This document shows, one piece after another, positions 38,851 to 46,800 of a stretch of DNA of 64,000 nt. The position numbers were made by a program, and so were the translations under genes. Each line of letters opens with the position of its first letter. Positions within the stretch are counted from its first letter, which is position 1. A model generated the notes under the pieces. It was not told where the DNA came from, ran no database searches, and saw only the letters and a program-made list of their open reading frames with translations. The stretch comes from Polaribacter cellanae (GTDB lineage Bacteria; Bacteroidota; Bacteroidia; Flavobacteriales; Flavobacteriaceae). The stretch is from contig NZ_CP071869.1 in NCBI RefSeq assembly GCF_017569185.1, forward strand, positions 3,400,001-3,464,000, written 5' to 3'.

Positions 38851-38909
38851 CAAAAAAGAGTTGGAAAAACACATTTGTTTTTGAACAAAAAATAGATTAA
38901 ATTTAAAAT

Positions 38910-39056
38910 ATGGAAACGTATACTGAGAAACAAGATTGGTGGAATACCATTTCTGATGCTGAAAAAGAATCAATAGAATTAGGTATTTCTGATGCTGATA
39001 AAGGAAAATTAAAACCACATTCTAAAGCAAGAAAAATATATGAAAAGTGGTTATAA
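38910..39056 (+). CDS. small antitoxin
   Basis: 48 residues, METYTEKQDWWNTISDAE... ending HSKARKIYEKWL. This short acidic/Trp-containing start with a basic ARKIYEKWL end is the pattern of the small antitoxins paired with RelE/ParE toxins in Bacteroidota. Its last 17 bases overlap the toxin start (ATG at 39040), the usual coupling. It would bind the toxin and repress the operon. Flanked by direct repeats. Confidence 0.75.
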   Translation: METYTEKQDWWNTISDAEKESIELGISDADKGKLKPHSKARKIYEKWL

Positions 39057-39338
39057 AATTCTTTGGACAGAACACGCTCTAAAAGAATTAGCTGACACCT
39101 ATGAATATTTAGAATTACATTTTTCAGAACGAGAACTTAACAAACTTTCTATTGAACTTGATAGAACCCTAAAGTTAATTTCACATAATCCTTACTTATT
39201 TCCACCTTCCGAATTTAAAGAAACTGAAGAACTGTCGTTAAAAAAATTAATACAATTTACTATAGTGAGCGTAATAATTGTGTTGAAATTCTTTCCTTTT
39301 TTTCAAACCGACAAAATCCGAATAAGAGAAAAGTATAA
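39040..39338 (+). pseudogene. RelE/ParE-family toxin, C-terminal frameshift
   Basis: The frame from 39040 gives MKSGYKILWTEHALKELADTYEYLE... through KKLIQFTIV, an ordinary ParE/RelE beginning. After 39267 this frame turns into a non-family hydrophobic tail ending at 39372. The expected family C-terminus, ERNNCVEILSFFSNRQNPNK, is present at 39267-39329 in another frame and ends in a stop at 39338. A single-base deletion near 39260-39267 explains this. The last strand, which usually carries active residues, is therefore lost, so the toxin is probably inactive while the antitoxin remains intact. Confidence 0.8.
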
Positions 39339-39460
39339 GATTATTTGCGCTTTTATTGCATTTAATTTCTAAATTATCCAATTGATAAAAAGCAATGAGC
39401 CTTTAGTATTTTTGTTTCAAAGATATAATTGCAGATTAAAAAAATGATAATTTTTTAAAA

Positions 39461-39634
39461 ATTCAATAGCAATGGGTTTTAACCCATTGTAAATATGTTT
39501 TGAAGAATGTTGGCTTTAGCCGAACAGTTTTTAAATATATTTTTTTTTGGCTAAGCAATGCTTTAATAATATTTAGCTAAAGCTGGGTGCTATTAATAAA
39601 ATTCACTTTAAAAATCGTGTTACGCTTGTTGTTT
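39461..39634 (+). repeat. direct repeat flanking the toxin-antitoxin pair, right copy
   Basis: ATTCAATAGCAATGGG, then the palindrome CAATGGGTTTTAACCCATTG (39470-39489), GTTGGCTTTAGCCGAACAG, TTTTTTTTGGCTAAGC, TTTAGCTAAAGCTGGGTGC and GCTTGTTGTTT. Offset from the left copy by about 797 bases. The surrounding 39373-39734 shows no gene. Confidence 0.8.
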
Positions 39635-39734
39635 AAAAGAGAAAATAAAAAAATATGTTTAGGGTTTATAAGGTAAATAATGGTTTTACGCTAATTTTTG
39701 TTATTTTTAAAATGTAAATCTTAAAACTATTATT

Positions 39735-39905
39735 ATGGGAAATGGAAAAAGTGATGCACACAACCAAGGTCAAAAAGACAGAGCTGAAGGAAAAAAGTAC
39801 AACAATCGTAGTTCATTTTTAGATTATTTAGATCCATCAAACGAAAGGTTGAAAAATACAGATGAAAGATCGAAAGCTTATCGAAAAGGGTGGAATAATA
39901 AATAA
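39735..39905 (+). CDS. small hydrophilic conserved-looking protein
   Basis: 56 residues, MGNGKSDAHNQGQKDRAEGK... ending ERSKAYRKGWNNK. Two related segments, DAHNQGQKDRAEGKKYNN and DERSKAYRKGWNNK, flank a short loop FLDYLDPSNE. This H-GQ-D/AYRKGW pattern occurs in small uncharacterised bacterial proteins; function unknown. It has its own terminator 27 bases downstream, which supports it as a real gene. Confidence 0.65.
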   Translation: MGNGKSDAHNQGQKDRAEGKKYNNRSSFLDYLDPSNERLKNTDERSKAYRKGWNNK

Positions 39906-39930
39906 ATATAATTCTAAATAGAAGCAAATA

Positions 39931-39960
39931 AAAATCCCTCAATTGAGGGATTTATTATTT
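39931..39960. terminator. terminator between convergent genes
   Basis: AAATCCCTC-AATT-GAGGGATTT with flanking A and T runs serves the 56-residue gene and possibly the convergent T9SS cargo gene. Confidence 0.8.
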
Positions 39961-39989
39961 TGTAAAATGTTAAATTTGGCTGTACTTCT

Positions 39990-41492
39990 TTAATGCTTCA
40001 TAAATTTTTTGTTACCAATAGTACCATCTGTTGTTTGGAACTTTAATAGGTAAAAACCATTTGTAAATGCAGACATATCTAAATGTTTCGTATTTAATGC
40101 AGTAGTAATAAGTCTTCCTCCAACATCGTACACTGTAATGTTTTCTATTTCGCTACCAGCAGGAACTTCTATGGTAATATTGCCAGAAGTTGGGTTTGGG
40201 TAAATTTTTGTTTCTTTCGATAAAAAGTTATCTGTAACCGATAAAGAGGTTGTTGTATTTAAATACAACTGCGCCTTGTAGTTACCCCAACTGGCACTTG
40301 AGTCAGTTGTTCTACCCAATAGAATAACATCGTCTTTTCCATCGCTGTTCATGTCGGTTACAATTATTTTACCATTATTAAAACCTCTACCAAAATCTGT
40401 AATAGTAGACTCAGAATCAAAGGGATTGTGTTCCCATTTTTGAAATTTACCATCGACTATTTTAAATGGAACAAGATCATATCTATACCCATTCCAATTT
40501 TTTCCCATTGTAATAAGACTTTCTTTATATCCGTCAGCATCAGTATCTATTAACTTAATTCTCATGGAGTCACCACACGGTATTATTTGATGCTGAGAAA
40601 AATTACCGTTTCCATCATTCAAATAAACCAAAATAAGTCTTGGATTATTTGAAAATGTTGTCACGATGCCAGCTGCAATCCAATCTAAATATCCATCCCT
40701 ATTAATATCATAATAGACACTAACTCCATCTTCTAATGTAGGCAATCCAACATCAGAAACAATATATGTCCCATCTGATTGAAGTTCAAATTTATGATTA
40801 AAACTATTACCATTTTTTGTTCCATGAACGTTCGGTATTAATTTACCTGTATTCATAAGATCAATAACATGTGCGCCGCCACTTACTCCACCAGAACCAT
40901 CAAAAACCTCAACCAAATCACCTGGATTTTGTGGATCATTTTTTACAATTTTTGTTTTATAAATGTTTTCTTCGTGCATCAGACCAGAGAAAATAAGACC
41001 ATCTCCATTTGAATGAGGAATGACAGCAATAGCACTTTTAATTACACCATCTAACTCTTGTGAAAGTTTTAAAGAATCTTTTTTGTACCTATATACATAA
41101 GTACGAGAGGCGTTAAATTTATCCACCCCAGTATTTGCAAAATCAGGATATCCATCATTATCAAGATTCATGAAGGTCGCAGAACCAAAAGTCAGAAACC
41201 TTAAATTATCTGTTGTCCTTTTAATAAAAGTGTTATTTTTTTTCTCAAAAATATATGTAAATGTTTCTAAGGTTCCTAGTTCAAATACACCTTTCGTACT
41301 TGACATAAACAACCATTCACGAACTTGTTTGGTATTTGGGTCTGTGAAAGATGTTGTTGCAATATTTAATCTATCTCCACCAGTTAAATCACCGATATGA
41401 GATTGGTTGTCTTTGTTGTCTAGGACAAAAGACTGTGCTTGTGCTACTCCTGAAACTATCAAGAGAAGCAGCAAATAAATTATTTTTTTCAT
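39990..41492 (-). CDS. secreted FG-GAP/VCBS-repeat protein with T9SS sorting domain
   Basis: 500 residues with a signal peptide (MKKIIYLLLLLIVSGVAQA). Calcium-type repeats typical of FG-GAP/VCBS beta-propellers are visible: NLDNDGYPDFANTGVD, YDINRDGYLDWIAAG, DTDADGYKESLITMG and DMNSDGKDDVILLG. The last 80 residues are a type A T9SS C-terminal domain (IYPNPTSGNITIEVP... ENITVYDVGGRLI... FTNGFYLLKFQTTDG... KKFMKH). It would be exported by the type IX system and attached to or released from the cell surface. It sits alone, with no obvious enzyme domain. Confidence 0.88.
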   Translation of the reverse strand: MKKIIYLLLLLIVSGVAQAQSFVLDNKDNQSHIGDLTGGDRLNIATTSFTDPNTKQVREWLFMSSTKGVFELGTLETFTYIFEKKNNTFIKRTTDNLRFLTFGSATFMNLDNDGYPDFANTGVDKFNASRTYVYRYKKDSLKLSQELDGVIKSAIAVIPHSNGDGLIFSGLMHEENIYKTKIVKNDPQNPGDLVEVFDGSGGVSGGAHVIDLMNTGKLIPNVHGTKNGNSFNHKFELQSDGTYIVSDVGLPTLEDGVSVYYDINRDGYLDWIAAGIVTTFSNNPRLILVYLNDGNGNFSQHQIIPCGDSMRIKLIDTDADGYKESLITMGKNWNGYRYDLVPFKIVDGKFQKWEHNPFDSESTITDFGRGFNNGKIIVTDMNSDGKDDVILLGRTTDSSASWGNYKAQLYLNTTTSLSVTDNFLSKETKIYPNPTSGNITIEVPAGSEIENITVYDVGGRLITTALNTKHLDMSAFTNGFYLLKFQTTDGTIGNKKFMKH

Positions 41493-41679
41493 GATATTTA
41501 ATTTTTGTAGCGCTATTGGTTTGGTTAACTGCTAAATAGTGCCAATTTCAAAAATAGTTTTTTTGAAAAACTTAACCAACTTATTGTCTTTATTTTTGTT
41601 AAAATTTTATAAAATGTGGTTTTTCTTTTTATATAGTATTTTTTATTTCTTGTTCTGTTTACTTTTTTTTTGAAGTAAC

Positions 41680-41815
41680 GAACTCGCGTTAGGGATTGCA
41701 GTGGAAATCCTTTTGCCTTTTTTTAGGCAAAAGATTGTAGTCTTTCGACAGCGCTCAAGATAAATTCCAAGCCCGACCTTGGTCCTGAACGTCTTCAGGA
41801 TAAAGGAACGCCCAA
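41680..41815 (+). repeat. dispersed GCGTTAGGGATTG repeat, copy 3
   Basis: AACTCGCGTTAGGGATTGCA, AATCCTTTTGCC / GGCAAAAGATTG (hairpin), TTTCGACAGCGCTCAA, then CCTGAACGTCTTCAGGA and GGAACGCCC. Related to the repeats at 10025 and 17575. The rest of 41493-41930 is AT-rich with no supported gene. Confidence 0.6.
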
Positions 41816-41930
41816 ATAATTATTAGAAACTTTTTAATGTAATTAATGCGATAATTTATGAAATTAATAATTATACTTCGAATTTTTGATGATACTATAA
41901 TGACTGCATAAAATCGTAAAAAAGAGGTTT

Positions 41931-41957
41931 TTGAACCATTTATTCTACATATATTTG
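41931..41957 (+). promoter_or_regulatory. probable promoter of the gat leader and operon
   Basis: TATATTTG at 41950-41957 is an exact -7 box. TTG at 41931-41933 lies 16 bases upstream, slightly closer than the usual 19-22. A start near 41963 would give a leader RNA of about 160 bases to the attenuator. Confidence 0.55.
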
Positions 41958-42018
41958 CTCGCATAAGAATAGATTCTAAAATATACTGAAATAAATTCAG
42001 CATAAAAATTCATCATAA

Positions 42019-42066
42019 ATGACAAATAATAATAACAATCGTAATTTCAATACTCCTAATTTATAG
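42019..42066 (+). CDS. asparagine-rich leader peptide of the gat operon
   Basis: Reads MTNNNNNRNFNTPNL: eight of 15 residues are Asn, five of them consecutive. It is followed within 4 bases of the stop by an antiterminator segment and then a rho-independent terminator, ahead of genes that make Asn-tRNA. The arrangement copies amino-acid leader peptides such as TrpL. I know of no named asparagine leader of this kind, so the role in attenuation is inference from the sequence. Confidence 0.78.
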   Translation: MTNNNNNRNFNTPNL

Positions 42067-42070
42067 GACA

Positions 42071-42124
42071 GGAAGGTTGTTGTTTAAAAATATATAAAGC
42101 CTTCCGATTTGGAAGGCTTTTTCT
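42071..42124 (+). promoter_or_regulatory. attenuator of the gat operon
   Basis: The terminator stem AAAGCCTTCC / GGAAGGCTTT (42096-42120, loop GATTT) runs into a T tract. The upstream segment GGAAGGTT (42071-42078), 4 bases after the leader stop, pairs with AGCCTTCC, the 5' half of that stem, so the two structures exclude each other. A ribosome finishing the leader would cover GGAAGG and let the terminator form. A ribosome stalled at Asn codons would leave it free to form the antiterminator. Confidence 0.78.
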
Positions 42125-42190
42125 TGTCTTGAACTTTTATGTTGAACTGGTTTCAGTATGTTTCAGGATTTTAATTAAAAATTTAAAGAA

Positions 42191-42457
42191 ATGAGTAAAA
42201 TAATGACTGTCGACATTTTGTCGAGTATTAAAGGGGCAGAACCATCGGAATCTGTGAAAAAATTATTTGACGTAATTAAAAATGCGAATCAGAATAATAA
42301 TGCTAATAATACTGTCAAAAATAATGTGGTTTCTTTAAATGATTTAAGAGAAGATGTGGTAATTGAAAGCTCAAAAATCGAGAAAGAAATTATAAAAGAA
42401 AACTTTCCAAGAGAGAAAAACGGATTTTTAGTGGTTGCTAAAGTGATAGAAGATTAA
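42191..42457 (+). CDS. gatC: divergent GatC subunit of the tRNA amidotransferase
   Basis: 88 residues. The second half, LNDLREDVVIESSKIEKEII... ENFPREKNGFLVVAKVIED, matches the conserved GatC belt (LRED-V, then AP--E-GFF-VPKV). The first half lacks the usual LAKLARLELSEEE helix and carries an Asn-rich stretch (ANQNNNANNTVKNN), so it would be missed by simple searches. GatC stabilises GatA on GatB. It stands 66 bases after the attenuator and 1 base before gatA, which supports the call. Confidence 0.72.
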   Translation: MSKIMTVDILSSIKGAEPSESVKKLFDVIKNANQNNNANNTVKNNVVSLNDLREDVVIESSKIEKEIIKENFPREKNGFLVVAKVIED

Positions 42458-42458
42458 T

Positions 42459-43859
42459 ATGGAGTCGCAGATAAAAAAGCTACATCAACAATTGGTGTCT
42501 AAAGAAATTTCGTGTACAGATTTGGTGCAAGAAAAATTAAATTTATTAAAACAAAATACACATAATACTGTCAATTCTTTGTTGGATTCTATGGCTTTGG
42601 AATTGGCTTCTAAAGTAGATACAAAAATTGCAAATGGTGAAGAAATCGGTCTTTTAGAAGGAATTCCATTCGGAATTAAAGATGTGTATATGGTTCAAGG
42701 AACATACACAACTGCAAGTTCGGATTTGTTAAAAAACTACAAATCTTCCTATACAGCAACTTCCATTCAGAAATTATTAGATGCTGGTGCCATTCCTTTA
42801 GTAAAAGAAAATTGCGATAGTTTTGGACATGGTTCTTCTTCTGAAAACACCATTTTTGGTGCTGTAAAAAACGCAACAAATCCCGATTTAGTTGGTGGTG
42901 GTTCTTCTGGAGGTTCTGCTGTAAATGTTGCAAAAGATTTTACAACATTTTCAATTGGTGGAGATACTGGAGGTTCCATTCGTCAGCCAGCAGGTTACAA
43001 TAAAGTATATGGTTTAAAACCAACTTACGGACGAATTTCTCGTTACGGATTAATGGCATACGCATCTTCTACAGATTGTGTTGGGCCGATTGCAAAATCT
43101 ATTGAAGACATTAGAATTGTATTAAATATAATGAGTGGAAAAGATGTTCGAGACCAAACTACTTTTTCTTCGGAAGAAATTTTGGAAGATACTGTCTCAA
43201 ACTCATCAACAATAAAAACAATTGGTTACTTTAAAAATTTTATTGAAAGTGAAGCAATTTCACCAGAAATAAAGCAAGATTTTTTAGCAACTATTGATAA
43301 AATAAAAGCCAAAGGAATTGAAGTAAAAGAATTAGATTTCTTTAATGCGGATATTTTAGTTTCAACTTATTATACGTTGGCAATGGCAGAAACAGCTTCA
43401 AATTTATCGCGTTTAGATGGTACAAATTACGGAGCAAGAATTGAAGGTGAGAATTTAAAAGATACCTATTCAATTACACGTTCAGAAAATTTTTCTGAAG
43501 AATCTAAAAGAAGAATTGTTGGTGGAAATCAAGTTTTATCGCAAGGTTTTTCTGATGAAATTTACTTAAAAGCACAAAATTTAAGAAACCAAATTTCAGC
43601 AAGATTTAGTGACGATTTTAATGAAGTTGATATTATTTTATCTCCAGTAACTCCTGCTAATCCGCCTAAAATTGGCGAGAGCTTAAATGATCCTTTAGCG
43701 ATGTATTTATCTGATGCTTATACAGTTGGATTTAGTTTGGGAGAATTACCAACATTAACAATACCTAAAGGAACAGAAACAGGTTTACAAATTACAGCAG
43801 ATAAGAAAAAAGATGTACAAGCCTTACAATTTGCGAACTTCTTAAACGATATTTTATAA
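42459..43859 (+). CDS. gatA: Asp/Glu-tRNA amidotransferase subunit A
   Basis: The amidase subunit that releases ammonia from glutamine for transamidation of Asp-tRNA(Asn) or Glu-tRNA(Gln). 466 residues with the amidase-signature Ser-cisSer-Lys triad: Lys in GIPFGIKDVY (about 74), the glycine/serine loop VGGGSSGGSAVNVA (about 146) and the nucleophile in IGGDTGGSIRQPAG (about 168). The TAA overlaps the gatB ATG by one base (TAATG), implying coupled translation. Confidence 0.95.
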   Translation: MESQIKKLHQQLVSKEISCTDLVQEKLNLLKQNTHNTVNSLLDSMALELASKVDTKIANGEEIGLLEGIPFGIKDVYMVQGTYTTASSDLLKNYKSSYTATSIQKLLDAGAIPLVKENCDSFGHGSSSENTIFGAVKNATNPDLVGGGSSGGSAVNVAKDFTTFSIGGDTGGSIRQPAGYNKVYGLKPTYGRISRYGLMAYASSTDCVGPIAKSIEDIRIVLNIMSGKDVRDQTTFSSEEILEDTVSNSSTIKTIGYFKNFIESEAISPEIKQDFLATIDKIKAKGIEVKELDFFNADILVSTYYTLAMAETASNLSRLDGTNYGARIEGENLKDTYSITRSENFSEESKRRIVGGNQVLSQGFSDEIYLKAQNLRNQISARFSDDFNEVDIILSPVTPANPPKIGESLNDPLAMYLSDAYTVGFSLGELPTLTIPKGTETGLQITADKKKDVQALQFANFLNDIL

Positions 43860-46800
43860 TGGAATTAGATCAAATACAAGATGCTTTAAAAGCTCACGAT
43901 TTAGAATTAATTATCGGTTTAGAAACGCACGTTCGTTTAAATACGAACTCAAAATTATTTTGTTCTTGCCCCAATGAAGAAACTGAAATTCCGAATACAA
44001 ATATTTGTTCGGTTTGTACAGGACAAATAGGAGTTTTGCCAGCAATTAACAAAGAAGCAGTTACAAAGGCGATTGTTTTTGGTAAGGCAGTTCGCTCTTC
44101 CTTTAAAAACGAGATTATCTCGTGGGATAGAAAACATTACGAATATCCCGATAATCCGAAAAACATACAAATTACACAATTTCACAATCCTGTAATTCCG
44201 GATGGCGAAGTTTCTTGTTATAGAAATGATGGGTCGCAATTTACAGTGAATTTAACGCAGGTTCATATTGAAGAAGATGCCGCAAAATTGATGCATGAAA
44301 AGAAAATTTCGTTAGTCGATTTTAACAAAGCTGGAGTTCCTTTAATTGAAATTGTTACAGAACCTTGTATCAGAAATATTGAAGATGCTTCTACGTATGC
44401 ACAATATATTCAGCGAATTGTTCAAAATTTAGGGATTTCTGAAGCAAATTTAGAAAAAGGGGAGTTCAAATCGGATGTTTCTGTGTCACTTCGAAAAAAA
44501 CATACCTATAATTTAAACCCAAGAACGGAAATCAAAAACCTGAATTCTTTCAAGTTTATGGTGGATGCTTTAAAGGAAGAAATTGAAAAACAACTAAATT
44601 ATTATACAGAACATAAAGAATTCAGGCCAGACCAAACTACGGTTTTGTGGGATGCAGATTTAAAGCAAACCAAAACAATGCGTAAAAAGGAATTTGAAGC
44701 AGATTATCGTTTTATTTCTGAACCAGACATTCCTTTTGTATCAATAAAAGATGTTGTAAATTCTATAAAAATTGATGCAAGTGCTTTGCCTCATGCAGTA
44801 GAATCTATCTTAATAAAAGGTGGAGTTTTACCACAAGATGCCAAATTTTTTACTGCAGATGCCATTCGTTCTAAAACATTTATGACCATAAATAATGCGA
44901 TTCAAGACCCGTCTTTTGTGGCAAAAACGTTGGTAAATAATCTGGGAGCAGAAGAATATGAAAATATTCACGACATCAATCATTTAATTGAAATTTTTGA
45001 ACTTTTTAAGGCCGATAAAATCACGTCTGTTTTAGTTCAAAACGGAATTACATCCTATTTAAAAGACAGAACTTTTGACTTTAAAAAGTATTTTGATGAC
45101 AATACAATTTCTGAAGCTCAAATTTTTGAAGCTATCGAAAAAGTAATTTCAGAAAACGAAGCAATTGCTAAAGATATTAAAGCAGGAAACCAAGGAAAAG
45201 CAGGAATTCTTGTTGGAAAAGTAATCGCAATTATTGGAAAAGGAGCTTCTGGAAAAGTGATTCGTACTGGAATACTGGACCAACTTGCTGGAGAAAAAGC
45301 TGGAAGTGGTAAGATGGAAGTTGGAAGTGATAAATCTGAAGGTGGAAGTGGGAAGTTAGAAACTGGAAGTGAATCTAAATTTGAAAAAGAAGAGAAATTA
45401 CCAGAAATACCTATTGTTATAAAAGAAGAATACAGAACACATAAAATATCTCAATTATCTGAAGAATCTATAACAGAAAAAGTAACATTATCTGGTTGGG
45501 TTTCGAGTGTAAGAGATCATGGAGAATTAATGTTTATCGATTTAAGAGATTCAAGCAATCAGGTTTTTCAAGTGCGTTTGAGTAGAGAGTCTTTCCCTAA
45601 TTTAGATGAATTGGTGAGGCTGAAACCAGAATCAGTAATTTCTGTGACTGGGGTTGTCGTTCAAAGAAATGAAGACGATTACAATGCAGGTTTAAGAACA
45701 GGTAAATTAGAATTAGAAACTTCTGATTTAGAAATTTTAAACCTTTCTAAAACACTTCCTTTCGAAATAAAAAGAGCAACAAAAAGTAACGAAAAAGTTC
45801 GTTTTCAATATAAATTTTTAGATCACAGAAATGATGAGGTTCGTAGAGCCATTGTAAATCGTCATAAAGTAATAAAATTATTACGTGATATTTTAGATGA
45901 AGAAGAGTTTTTAGAAATTGAAACGCCTATTTTAACTGCAGGAACAGATGAAGGTGCAAGAGAATTTATTGTGCCAACAAGAAAACAATCTGGTTCTTTT
46001 TACACGTTACCACAAGCACCTCAGCAATTTAAGCAAATGTTAATGGTGGGTGGATTTGAAAAATATTTTCAAATTGCGCGTTGTTTTAGAGATGAAGATT
46101 CACGTGGAGACAGACAACCAGAATTTACACAATTAGATATCGAAATAGCGTACGCAAGTATGCAACAAATCATAGATTTAAACACCAAAATGTTTAATGA
46201 AGTGGTGCGTAAAATTTATGGTAAAAAATGGATTTTACATCCTTTTGAAGTTATTACGTACAAAGACGCCATGGATAAATATGGTTGTGATAGACCCGAT
46301 TTACGTTATGGTTTGCAAATGCAAGACATTACAGATATTGTAAAAGATACTACTTTTCAGGTTTTTAGCAAACCAATTGAAGAAGGTGGAATTGTAAAAT
46401 GTATTAAGGTTTCTGCGAAAGAACAAGGAAACAAAAGAATGTCTAAAGGTCAGATTGAAAATTTGACAGCCATTGCACAACAAAATGGTTTAGGTGGTTT
46501 GGCTTACATTATTGTAAATGAAAACGATTTACAATCGCCAATTATTAAGTTTTTAGGCGAAGAAATTGCAGAAAATATTATAAAAGTTACCGATGCAAAA
46601 GTTGGTGACATTGTATTTTTCTCTGCATCAGATTATGCAACTGCAAACAAAGCGTTAGATGCTGTTCGTCAAGAAATGGGACGTATTTTAAAGTTAATAA
46701 ACCCAAAAGAATTAAAACCAGCTTGGGTGGTAGATTTTCCAATGTTTGAAAAAACAGATGAAGGAAGATGGACGTTTACCCACAATCCGTTTTCGATGCC

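Noticed and set aside
39733-39942. 69-residue minus-strand frame
   Set aside because: Opposite the 56-residue plus-strand gene, which has better composition and a correctly placed terminator.
42019-42124. T-box or other tRNA-sensing riboswitch before gatC
   Set aside because: No T-box sequence or specifier-stem architecture; the leader frame plus two exclusive hairpins explains the region better.
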